Shown piece by piece: positions 11,416 to 24,000 of a DNA stretch of 64,000 nt. Source of the stretch: Eudromia elegans. Taxonomy: Eukaryota > Chordata > Aves > Tinamiformes > Tinamidae. Each line of letters opens with the position of its first letter. Position 1 is the first letter of the stretch. The stretch spans positions 699,465-763,464 of the forward strand of contig PTEX01000314.1 of NCBI GenBank assembly GCA_003342815.1. The letters run 5' to 3'. Under the pieces are notes generated by a model. It searched no databases, was not told the DNA's origin, and saw only the letters and a program-made list of their open reading frames with translations. The translations under genes were made by a program, and so were the position numbers.

Positions 11416-14400
11416 TAGAGTTTTTGAATCTAGTAATTTTGTCAAAGTTTTTCAAAAACTACACTGTTACATAACACTTACCGAATATCCTAACAGCTCC
11501 TCTTGGCTAGTAAATTCTTCAGAACTGCCTGTAACTTCGTACTGTTTAAGATAAAAAAAAAAAAATCCAGACTTTTATTATTATCATGTGCGCTATTTAC
11601 ATAATGGAAACAGACTTTTTTCTAGTTTTCTTGCTTTAAATAGATTGTGTGCACTTGTGTTGAAATACTCTTCTTTCTGAAAAAAAATTTACTAATTTTA
11701 CAGAAGAATTATGATAATTTGAGACAAAAGCATAAAGATATACAACAAAAAGAAATGAGAAAATGATTTATTAAAAATATTTAATTTGTACCTCATTTAT
11801 TGCCAATAAATAATGTAAATAAACTGAATAAGCAAAAGCAAATGTTTATTTTTCCCCACCACATTTTTTCGTTTCTCAGCTATCTGTAAACTAGAAAAAC
11901 CCATAACAGAGTAAATATTCACCTCTACACCCTCATTTCCTTCCTGCGATTTTATATTGGTCTCATATCTTAAGATTAAAAAAAACAGGTGTTTATGTAT
12001 ATACTACACACAATAATATAACTATATATATTTTTATACATAGAATTATAAGTAATGTAATTACATATTTATATATGTAATTACATTATATATAATATTA
12101 AAATATGTATATTATACACAAAATATCTAATGTATCAGCAATGTGGTCAGTCAGCAACTGATAATCAGTTGATGTTACAGATATGCTACAGCATCAATCT
12201 ATTCTCCAAAAGGTCACATATTTATTTGCAGAAATCCCAGGGGTTCCGGACATATTCATATAGTTGATTAGAACTTTTTAGTGCAACTAACGATCATTTA
12301 CATTATAAACCACAGAACTAAAAATGTTTGCCATAAGTAGTGGAAGTTGTAAGCTTTCTATAAACATTGCAGAAAGATAAGTCCCCTTAATTATGGCATT
12401 AATCTTATAAGCACTTTACAAATTTGCCTTTACCAAAACTCTGTTAGAAAAACAAGTATTATATAATGAACCCCAAGATATTCATATGGCTACTCATTCA
12501 TGCTTACCCATAATTTTGCCATTTTGTACTAAAACCGTAATAATGCCTTCCATCCTTTTCCAAGCCCAGAAACCACCTGCCCACACTCCCAAAAAAGAAA
12601 AAGGATAAAGAAATATCCACAGAGTGGCTTCTTATAAACAATCAAAACCATATAGTAATCAAGCCTAGGTCACTTCTTGCTTGAAATCTACCTTAGGAGT
12701 CAAATGTGTAGAAAAAGAAGATGATAAAATTAATAAATTCCAAATAAAATGATTTACATCTACATATGAATCTGCAGAATTTCACTACAAAAAATTAACA
12801 ATAATTAGAAAATCTCAGACATTACTGAATCTTAAAGTGGTTATATCATTTGAGTTCTTGCTGCCTGAGGAGAATCTAATGTTATTATTTTTAAGAAACT
12901 ATACTGAATTAATTTCTCTCAAGTCACACAAACAAACAGTAAAAGAAATGCCAAAATACTACTTTAGTAACTTTAACCTCCAAATCAGTCTCTCCCTGGA
13001 ATACCTAGGTACTCATAGCTATGCAGGAGCTAAAGAGCAATATCATGTCTATCCATATGAAAGAAGATGTTTAAGCTAAATTTATGTTTAATGGAGATTT
13101 TACATTTTAAAGTGTTTAAGAATAATTCTTTATGTTCAGGGTTTTCGTAAACTACTTCACTCTTCAGATTAAAAGCTGTTACAGCTCCTTGAAACCTAGA
13201 TAAATAAAGTAAAAGCAAAGATTCCTAAGCTTGGACTTGAATCCATTTTCTAGTAACCCATATGCTTAATGATTTTTCCATAGGAAGGTTAGAAGTCCTA
13301 CTTCAGGAAGAAGAAAATTGCTTCTTTTACTCAGTAATGGTAAAATAGCACAGCAATAACTCCGCAATACCAAATAATAAATTCCAAGAGAATGTCATAG
13401 AATAATATCAAAGAACTAACTGTTGGAACAGTCTTATGTTTGGCCTGATGCACATATAGGCTGTATCAAACAATTTGTTTTGGTTCCTGGTGTTGCACAA
13501 ATGAGTGATACTGAAAACACCACACACCAGATGACTTAACACAGTTGAACGCTGAGCAGCATCTGAGATCACCTTACAGTAGGTTTTCTGTTACTGAGAG
13601 AACTTTACAGCCAAACACAAACTTCAGAACGCAAGCATTTTACTATGCAGACACACCTCACAGCACTCTCTATGCAAATCCAATATAGCCATCATCTGCA
13701 ATCACCTGCAATATTTTCCTTAGAAAATTTAAAAAAGAAAAAATGAGTAAATTTAAAGGTTTATTTAGCTCGTGCTGCCTTTTTTTCCAATAAGTTGCCT
13801 TTGCAACTTTCAAGAAAGTTGCCTTTGCAACTTTCAACAGCCTTACTAGCTTCAATACTCTCATCTGATTTTGCCCACCCTTTTTTTTCTCCTCCTTTTG
13901 AACATTCTTTTCATCTGAAACAATAGAAAAGGTATATTTGACAACAGTTTGCCAATACTTTGTTTCAAAAGTGTTCTCTTCTTAAAATACTTAAAGAAAC
14001 CAGAGATATATCCTGATGCTGGAAGTATATTATCTTTAAAAAACAAAATAAAAATGAATATTAAAAATTTTGTTCAGACGTGAATAATTAGTACATTTAG
14101 ATTGAATCTTAATTTTTCTTTTGACTTTAAGCCTACAGCCAAGCAACAAGTTTCTTCATTTACACAATATTCACTCATTTTTATATTTACTCTGCATTAT
14201 AAATATATTTTTGGTGCAGTTCATATCTGAATCCATCTTTTCTGTTCCTTGTTGGGTCCTAAGGGAAAGGTCTAGCTTATATGCCCAAACATTCTATGTG
14301 CTTCTTCACTTGGTAATATCTAAAATCTAAGTTCCTACTTTGAATTTTGCATGATGCTTTAAAGTATCTGGCTATAGGAACAGTGTAATTTTAAATAAAT

Positions 14401-14500
14401 CCAGGCAGTTTTCTTCACAAAAATTAAGAACATTTTCTTCCCTGTCCAGACCCAAATCCATTCACACACTCTGCAAGTAGGCTGAACATGCCTATAGAAG
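11416..14500. other. AT-rich non-coding DNA
   Basis: No coding exon is recognised here. It includes a very AT-rich, partly palindromic stretch at about 11995-12125 (TATATA and ATTACAT words on both strands). A short duplicated segment is seen at about 13790-13840, where a motif around 'AAGTTGCCTTTGCAACTTTCAA' occurs twice. If the minus-strand gene model to the right is real, part of this stretch would be its 3' UTR. Confidence 0.6.
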
Positions 14501-17500
14501 TTATAAACACACACCTAGAATAAATACTAATAGAATGGTAAAAGTTTTCAAAACTGTCCTTTTCTTCTTATCTTGCCTAGAGTCTGGCATTTGTTCATCA
14601 CTATTTTTACCATCTGCTTTTTCTTCACCACTAACATGCTGAACTTTAGCTTTGGAAGGGCTGCCATCTCGATTAGGATTTAGTGAACATGCTTGACAGG
14701 TCACAAAACTTACATTTCTTTGTAGAGGAGATTAAAAATAATTACAGCAATTCTGAAACTTCACCTAAAAAAATTAACTGTCTGTTTCTCTGCATTATTA
14801 GTTCTAAACATTAAGAATAATTTCAAAAAACATGCAACTAGATATTTAATAGGAACTACAAATTAAGAAGTTCTAAATATTTTGTATCTTGGCTTTGGTC
14901 ATTCATATATATATATGAATTTCTGTAAAAATATAAATATTAAAAATGCAGAATGCCACATAGGCTTATGCATACATTAGCCAAAAATTCACAGTGATTA
15001 AATCCAATTTGATTAAACTCGACTTATTTCAATACACCTTCCTAGATTCAAAAAAGTAACCTTCCCTATTCGAAGTATGACACTGCAAATCTAGACAGCT
15101 ATAAAAATAATCTTTTCATTATTTCTACTGAGGTATTTTAAAATACAGTTTACATATAAATTGCAGTTAAATTAAGTATGCTAGTTTTAATTTGAAACTC
15201 TGCTTCAAGGTAGCTGTGAGAATTTAGCCATTTCATAAATAAGCAACAAATTATACTTTCTGTCCGTCTGGATAACACACAGCAAGTATAAAAGATTAAA
15301 CACTGGAGAAATATCACATATACTACATTCCTACAGCTTTCTGAGAACCTGATAACACAGTTTTCTTTCACAGGTAAGAGCTGCATCTAGACTCAAAGTA
15401 TTTCACCTGTCTTTCCAGACTGCAAACTAAATGTACACACAGAACTCCAACAGCATACCTGCTCTTTTCATCCAGTTCACCAAAATGTTGATGAGTAGCT
15501 GGCACTGCAGGGGCTACAACCAATAATTACATTAAAAGAAACTGTACCTAAGGAATCCTAGGAAGTACAAGGATGGAAAGAGGAAGAGGGAATATAAACC
15601 CATAAAATTAAATTTAAAAAATAAGTTTCTAGCCCTGTTTTTCATAGAAAAGCTTGTTCATATATAAAAAATTTAATAGGAATCTTTGAAGTTCAAAGCA
15701 TAAGTAAATGCTACAGTTAATGACCAAACCTTTTAATCAAGCTACCCTAGAACAAAGATGTTTACTCAAGGTAGGAAAATAGAACTTACCTCACACTAAG
15801 CACATACTTACATTCTTGCCATCTCCTCCTTATAACTGCAGCATCCATAACAATTTAAAAATAAAGTCCACTTAAGTTAACTATTCTGTGGATAAAACAA
15901 TTACATTGGAATTTCATTCAAAACTTCTTTTTAAGTAAGAGATAAAATCAGTAGTGTCAAACAGAGAGATTTAACACCCTGAATGAATATTCAAAAAGGA
16001 ACATACATGAATGCTCACCCATTGCAATTAAATATTTTTGGTAGAGGTAGGAAAATTAAGCTATGCACAATCTATATAAGAATTTCTTAAATCAAAGACA
16101 GATTTGTTGTGGAAGCAATGAAATTGCCCCTGAGAAACAAAACAAAACAAAACATAGATGCAATTAATTATTTCTATATTCATGAATAAGAAGCTCAACT
16201 GAATACACAGTCTTGAGTCTACAGGAAATCTGAATGAGAAAGCTAGGTCAAAAATAGTCAATTCAATAGTTGGGGGGTTTTACAACAGTTTAAAAACAAA
16301 AAGACTATACAGATGCATCTCAGCTGAGGATCTGAAATCTCTCTCCTCCTCTCTGCCCTCACCCCTCGTTCGTCCCCTTTTTCAGATGGGCAAGTCCTGA
16401 TGAGATTAAAAACCTAGCAGTTTGAGAATACCACTTTGAAACCAAGATAGAGCCTACACAAAATAAGTGCAGTGACAAGAGACCTTACTACTAAGAAACA
16501 GTGCTTAACAAGCAGGTTGTTGATAGACATTTAAATTCACACAGAATACAAATTTAATGTATAAATAAGAAACACGAAGCACCAGCACAAATTGCCATAA
16601 TCCCACTGGTAAGATACACCTCAAGGAGAACTAGTGCCAATAACCTGGCCAGATACCAGTCATGAACATTTATAAACATTATTGCAATAAAATTATCAAC
16701 AAAAAGCAGTATGAAGATATCTTGGAGAATATGGTGCGACTAGGGGTGCGACTTCACAAGAATTTAAGAACACAGGATTCCTACAGTCCCATTACACTGT
16801 TGATAAACTCATATGCACCTGTAAATTTCTACTCTTCCCTTTGCAGGAATTAATTCAAAAAAAGTCATAAAGATATTTTCCTACAAACAACGAAATAAGT
16901 GTTTTCCTCATACATACATGTTCCTGCTGGAAACTTGATTAAGCATTAAAGATTTGTATTTGTACACTCCAAAGACCTATTTCTATAGACTCAGACAACA
17001 TGAATATTATCCCATACAAGAGGAAACAGATATGAAGGAGTGACTAATGGAAAATGGTATCCAGAGCTGAAAATAAATAATTCATCTTTGAAAATAAATA
17101 AATGGGCAAAAAAGCAGTTGTAACGAAAGCAGAAAAGCAAAGATTTTTCCACCATCCAAAGCAGATCTCTCAACCATATAAACAATTGCTTTTTTGTTTA
17201 TTTATAAATAGACAACTTCTGGAATTCTTAAAGAAACATACCTTTATTTCTTCTCTTCCCTCCTTCTTCTCAGTTGTTAAAAACTTTTGCTTACAGTTTG
17301 AAGCCTTTACTTTTAACTTCATCAGATTCTGCTATCTCAGGATAATATTGTTTCTAGAAAATAAGAAAATGCAAATTTTGGAAGTCACACTTTATCCTAT
17401 GACTCTCTTTTCACACTCAGCAAAGCTAATAACCATAGCAGGGAAAAAAAAAAAAAAAAAAAAAAAGCTTGCATATATAAGAAACAAAACTTGTTAGAAG

Positions 17501-20500
17501 TTTTATGTACTGAATCACAGAATAATGGAGGAGTTCAGCTTTCAGCAAGGCGCTCCAATTCCAGTGCTCATGGGCTTTGCATGCATGAGTCTTAAGCAAA
17601 AAGATTCTCCGGACAACCTGCCCCAATGCTTGACTGCAGCCACAGTAGAAAATATCCTCTGTCAAGTAGGAACCTTTCTTCTTTCAATTTATGTTTCAAT
17701 TTACCCTCTGCCATGTACATCAGATTTGTACTGTCTGAGTTTACAAGGTTGCTACTTGATCTCTCCTCTTGAGGCTGAACAAGGCCTCAAGATCTCCGCC
17801 TCTGCCTCTCTTCACAGATAAGTGCTGCGGGGCCCTGTCCGTGTGGGCAGCTCTGCTCTAGACTTGTTAGATTCAACCAATAACTTTTCTGTTTGAGGGA
17901 GCACAAAAATGGACACAGAATTCTAAATATGGTCTAATCAACATCAAGTACAGTGGAATAATCACTTCCTTGATCTGTAGTCTACACTACAATTAATGCT
18001 GCCCAGTTAGCTCTCAGTCTTCATAGCTGCTAGGGTACATTACATGCAGGATTTGACAGCTGTCCTTGTTATATTTTAAGTATGAAGACACATACAGTAA
18101 AAAGGCCTAATATTGAGAATTGTCAGAAACAGAATTTAAAGTAACCAAGAAACAAAAGAGCTACAAACATCAAAAGCAGCCAGCTTTTACATATCTCACT
18201 CAGCATATCCAGCAATTGGCCAAGCTTGACAACATACAACTTCAACATACGTGGGATAAAATAACAAATCCTTAATGAAAAATAACAAAATGCTTATCAA
18301 AGTATTGCTTCCTCCACTTTGTTAAAGACCATTTAAATACAATCAGGTAAACATTCCAAAAAGAGATGGTATCATTTCACTAAATATACCACAAAAAATA
18401 TACCAACAGTTCCAAAGTAAAATGGATATAAATATCCAAGGACAGAAAGGAACACTAAGAGTTTTGCAGGTATTTAGAGTGAAATAGTCTCAGAAGTCAC
18501 ATAGCTTGCCCAGTCACAAAACTAGGAATAACACACTATTTTTTTCCTAGTCAGTCTACAAAGACTATCCAATACATACCACACTTCTTCAGACTAAAAG
18601 GATCATTGCTATAAAGCATCTGAAACTCAAAATACTTTTTCATTGATCCAGTTCTTTAAGATAATACAGTTTTGATTTTGAAAAGCCTACTTCTGCCAAT
18701 TATAGTTGTTGATTTTATTACTGGCATTTCTGTCAATGAATACCAAAAAAGTTGCCAACTCAGTATCAGCAACAAACAGGCATACATATTATTGATGTGA
18801 TGAATTTTAAATCTACTATTAAAGTTTAAATCAAGTTGCATGGCTGTAACACCAACACTGCCATTTTCCTAAAATCTTATATGGGAACTTTAAAAAAATT
18901 TAGACAAAGAAAGGCTAATACATTCCCTATCTAAACCACTACATCAGAAGAACACCTTCATTCTAAACACTTAAAAGGTATGCCAGTCTATGCTTGGAGG
19001 TATAAACATGCATGAACATACTAAGCAGTTTGTTTCACAGTGGCACAGTAAAACATTCAGTTGATATTCATAAAGAAAAGGGAAATTGTCTTTTGATTGG
19101 TATTCAACTAAGTTGTATGTTAATAAAAAGTGAAGAAATTTGATTTTTTTTGAAACAAGCTCTTCTATGTTTTGACGTCCAAGAAAAAAATTATTAGTAC
19201 TAGCAACAAAATAGATATTAAAAGAAACTGTTATTTTATGTCAGACATATGAATCAAGATTTTCAAAACCATCAGATATTTTAGCTTTTGAATGTCTAGT
19301 GTTCCTAAGCACTAAAGTCATAAATATGAACACATTTTCATGAGATGTCTCAGGTTTATGACTCAGAACTTAGAATAATCAAAAAAAAATCCAAAGGATA
19401 TTACAAATCATTTTGTCACACATATTTAGACTAAAATGTGTTTTTAAACATTCTAATACATGCTCGTATACTTCATATTTCTCTCTCACTCTCCCTCCTC
19501 TAACAGACCACACAAATTTAAAGACAAGTAAGTACATAACAATAGTAATGATCATTAAAGTTAAAGACTCTCTTCAAGTCTCTCTCAATTTAGATTGCCT
19601 CTAGATCATGCTCTCAACCTGTGGATATTGACCCTAATCAAAACCATTCAATGCTAAATACAATAATTTTATCACTGAGTCATTTTTGTTCCACTTTAAT
19701 AACTATTCAATATAAATGTGTAATAACATCTTATTAAATTATCTAATTCTACATTTTAAAAATTACTCAATGCTCTACAGAGGTATATATCACACTATCC
19801 AACACCTACAGTATTAAAATTCATCACCAAGTGCAGGTTCTGAATGCATTAAGCTATTGTTCCAAGGTCTGTACGCGAAACCTTTCTGGCTCAGTTTGCA
19901 TTGCAAGATAAAAGTTTTTTCTTTCTCTTTTTTTTTTTTTTTTTTTTTTTAAATAGTAATTCCACATTATCCGGCTATCAGTTTTCATATAAGGTCCCAT
20001 ATCACAAGTTAAGTCTGTTATTGTGAAGCATTATCTCCAAAATCTGACTTCCATACTTTTTATAGCATTTTGTTTGCAAGTATTGTTTCATACTAATGCA
20101 CTATAGGATAATAGAAAGAACATGAGAAAGCTCATCATTTTATCACCAAAAAAGCCAACAAAAACACATACAGTTCATGGAAATGCTGCTTAAGAGCAAG
20201 CTTGGAAAGCAACCTGCATTTTTCGTCTCCTAAATATCTTCCTGTACTTAGAAACTGATCCTTTTATTCTCTGTAAGAGGAACGTGTTACAAAACAATTG
20301 ATAAGAAGTAGAGCCTAATAAGAAGTAGAGTCCACAATAAACTATAAATACGTGACAGTAGCAGGAATAATTAAACCTAGATAACTGCATCAAAAAGATG
20401 CATTTTTGGCTAAAAGACTAAGTTTTGGTTACAGTTTTCATAAAACCTGAAAATAATCAAAAGATTACTTAAATCCCAAACTAAATTGTCTTGACAACTG

Positions 20501-22798
20501 ATGAAAGTACCAGCTCATTTCTGTTAATTCAATGACACTTTTTGCTTTACCACCATTCTTCTGAAATAATCTTAATGAAAAGTAAGGTTAAAGAGAGGAA
20601 AAGAAAGTCAAGTATTACAAGATAAAAAGACTAAATAGCACAGAGTATATTCTGGTCAAACTCTGGCATAATGACACAAAAAAAGGACATGATAAGTATC
20701 TACTAATTTACCTGTAATCACTTCAGGGTATCTACTAATCAAATAAACTAACAATAGCACTATAGCACTATCTGAATAGAAACAACATTAAACAGAGATA
20801 TACAAGACTTTTTTTCCCTAAATTGCCTCTTATTTAAATCTCATTTTGCATTTATTAAACAGACATAAATTCTGAAGCAAGTATTCTCTGTCCGTACTAA
20901 TTCAGAATAAAAGACACAAGGCTGCAACATTTTTACACAATACTAATATACAAAACTACGTCCTATCTTACTGTAACAAACACAGCAGTAAAGTTATAAA
21001 ACTAGCTAAACATCTAGAACTTCACTCTTTTTTTTTTTTTTGAGGGGGGGAAGCACATAATGTAGATTCTACATCCACAGTCTAAATCCATAAAATCTAA
21101 CAAAAGGTGAACGATTAGGAGCCTGCTCCTCTCACAACAATATGGTTTTCCAGTCACAACTGGTTTATGGTTGGGCCAATTCAGAACAGGAATAGAAGAG
21201 ATCAAGTCTAAATTCATGTGAATGAACAAATGCAGAAATGCAGGCCTTCTCCCCTAAAAATCTAAGATGTTTTTAAACAACAACAAACCTGAATACCACA
21301 GTATTTAGGATTTAATTAATTTAGAAATGCAATACTTTTTAATTTATATCATTAAAAGCTGATTCCTAATATGCTTGAGGTTCTTAAATTCTTTCCAAAG
21401 TTTTTAATGCATCTGTTGCATATACAACAATAACTTTTTAACTCCCAGTTGCTCACCTTAGTATGACTTTTTGCACTCCTGCTCCCTGCATCCATTTAGA
21501 AAGATGGTTCTGTTTTTCCATGTCCATTGAATTTTCATGAAATAATCTGTGTAAAACAAGCTTGTCAGATATATGCACATCCAAGGAAAATGACAAGAAA
21601 ATAATAATATATTTTCAAGGAGAAGGGGGGCTTTCAAAAATTTGCAATATATAAAACTACAACATGATCAAGGTGCTAAGGTAGAAAGGCTTCCCAAAAC
21701 ATGCAAGTTCTATGAAAAAACATCTTCCTATTATACCTTAACCATAAGACCATGATGCCCTTTTCACTGTATTTCAAAATGGAATCTGTGTCCAAGATTC
21801 TCATAGCTCCAATACAAACTCAGAGTTTTCAGTCTCTAGGATTCAGTTCTCTGGATTACAGCCTTCCTGTCCACGAATTAGTGGCAATACAAGAAACATA
21901 CAGAACCTGCAGGAACTTTCACCTCATCCTGAGTGTAGAACGGGCTTAAAAGGAGGAGTTTAATACAGCTGAAGGTCATATGAAGCAGGAGGTTCATCCC
22001 AAGAGAGAGATGGTCCTTCCAGTGAAGTGCCTCCACAGTCAAAGGAAAGCCATGTAAAAGCACGTGCCCTAGGAATGTGCCTAGGAGTAGCCAAAGAGTT
22101 GAACAGTCCCAAATCTGACTGACCATTCTAATTCTGAATCTACTAGCACAAATAAGTCAATATCTGTGTCATACATGTCAGGATGGGAACAACTGTCATG
22201 GCTACAGAAGCTCTATTGGCATTAAGAGCTTTAACCTAGTAAACTATGCAGGTTAGTAGGCTTTGTATTTGCAGAACACCAGCAAGAAACTTTACAGTTA
22301 GTTGTTACTTAGGATTTTGAAGTTCACTGCCTTGCATGGTGTCTGGAAACAGAAAACTATTGAATTTTTAAGTTCATAAGGATCTCACGGAAGTAATTAG
22401 TTTAACATATGGAATACAAACAAAAGAAAGAGACAGCACTGTTCTTGCAATACTGTTGCAAGAATGTTGTGCTAAAGGTTTGATAAAAACATGAAAACTG
22501 ATATGTTAAAACTGAGATATTCTAAAAATGAGAAGACTGCCAAGCCATCAAAATAACAGAATCACAAGTAGATTTAAACATATCTACACTTCACAGCGGT
22601 ATTCAGCAAGGAATAGAGTCAGTATAATAACTGAAGCTACCCTTGTTTCATTCAAAGTTAAGCCAGTGATGTCTTTTAATGACAGTTACAGTTGAAAAAG
22701 TAGTATTTTAAACAAAGAAAATTCAAGAAGCTAGTAGCACTGGAATCTAGCTAGAAATTAAAGCCCCTTGAAAATCCTGCTCACCTGCTAGAGCCCAT
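14501..22798 (-). CDS. Candidate multi-exon gene for a small tail-anchored protein, unrecognised
   Basis: Seven exon-like segments on the minus strand join without breaking frame: 22785-22798 (possible ATG at 22796-22798), 21737-21766, 21457-21546, 20511-20570, 18580-18608, 15459-15513 and 14501-14717 (stop). Each is bounded by AG and GT. The donors after 22785, 21457, 18580 and 15459 are good, and the acceptor before 20570 has a strong pyrimidine tract. The donor at 20510 (GTACTT) is weak. The model totals 495 coding bases, 164 residues. The last exon encodes a CxxC pair, then a lysine/glutamate/aspartate-rich linker, a KKKR cluster and a hydrophobic C-terminal segment (ILLVFILGVCL) ending at the stop. 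This is the layout of a tail-anchored ER or mitochondrial membrane protein. An in-frame TAG just upstream of the ATG fits a start there, but the first exon is the weakest call. I do not recognise the family. A chance chain of cryptic splice sites, or a fragment of a larger gene, is possible. The CpG island at 24-25.6 kb would be its natural promoter. Confidence 0.35.
17510..18062 (-). mobile_element. Old diverged CR1 LINE fragment
   Basis: The plus strand carries the reverse complement of a CR1 3' region. It begins with an ATCACAGAAT-type terminal word near 17513. Further in is the diagnostic order of the CR1 tail: a 'gaggctgaacaa' segment near 17770, 'ggacacagaattctaaatatggtct' near 17915-17938 and 'agtggaataatcacttccttga' near 17950. 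It is heavily diverged and broken, so it is much older than the copies at 58-64 kb. It lies within an intron of the candidate minus-strand gene. Confidence 0.65.
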
Positions 22799-24000
22799 GT
22801 ACTACACACCTGCCCAAAACAATGCTACTGCTTTGCTTCAGCTTCCAAAACCTGATGTATTGGATCAAGAAGCTGAAAGAAGCCAAGATATCCAGGAACC
22901 ACATGTCCCAGCGCTGCAGTAGGTGAATTAAGAGACTAAGGTTAAAAGTGGAGGAAGAATGTAAAACACTTCCTCCTCCAAACCAAATTTTCCATACCAA
23001 CCATATATAAGAAAGACACAATTTGTGAATACTTTGAGGGAGCCCACTATTAGCAGCAAGTTAGATGCAGATAAAAAGGACCTGGAAAGGCAAAGCTTTG
23101 ACCCTATCGGTTGCAACCAATTGTTCTTCTGGACAGGTTTCCAATAACTAACGGATGTCTGATTTTAGATATTCTGTTACTTTGTACTTGCAAACATAAA
23201 TCTTCTTCCTTTCAGAGGGTGAACATGGTAGGGAAGTATCAATCTCAAAACAGGTTCAAAAACTTACAAGAAGAAATAGAATTCTGCCTCAGTGTTCATC
23301 TTGCTTAATCTTGCTCAAGATTAACAAAGACTAAGAGTCCAGGCTTAGTTTAAAATTAGTTTAGTCCAAAATTAGTTAAAAAAAATTTTTTTCTAGCAAA
23401 ACTGCTTTGTGTTAGTTAAGATATTCACCACAGAATAGGATTTAATCGCTTGGAATATGGATAATATGGAATCTCTATTAATTAATATGGAATCTCTAGG
23501 AAATTAATTATTAATTAATATGGAATCTCTAGGAAAACTACAAAAATATCACAAACTGTTATTTTAGTTTCACAAGACATTCAAATTTTTCTTCCATTTG
23601 CTTGTCAGTTTTAACTTATGCAATAATGGTACTTTTGAAGAGAATTTGATTATGTTTTCAGATTGAGAGCTGAGGACAGCATGGAAAGGCAAATGAATTA
23701 TTTTCATTTTCAGATGGAATCTCTTGGAATGAATCAGTTTAATAGATTCCCCTCACGAAAGCCACACACACTCTCAGCAAAACAAATTCAAGTTATTTAA
23801 CATTTTCCTTTCTCTCCCAGGATTCAGATACAGACATACAAGGACAGATTACACACAGGAACAAGAGCCGGCCATGCAGAGCCCCACGTGATTATTTGTA
23901 ACACTATTAAGGGCAGTTTTCTTCCATAAACATGCTCCCATTCCCAAACTGTGAGGCACAAGGGCCTAAGGCCATAAACTCTCTGCAAACAGAGACATGG
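22799..24000. other. Non-coding stretch with a short AT-rich triplication
   Basis: No coding sequence is recognised. At about 23458-23535 a segment containing 'aatatggaatctctaggaa' recurs three times with TTAATTAAT linkers. The rest is ordinary AT-rich sequence leading into the CpG island. Confidence 0.6.

Noticed and set aside
20214-20270. Minus-strand exon-like segment encoding a basic RIKGSVSKYRKIFRRR-type stretch
   Set aside because: Acceptor and frame look plausible alone, but it cannot be joined in phase to the neighbouring candidate exons without a stop, and its donor is weak.
20713-20735. 23-base minus-strand microexon-like segment
   Set aside because: It can follow the 21457-21546 segment in phase but then cannot be joined to the next candidate exon at 20511-20570; the direct junction is cleaner.
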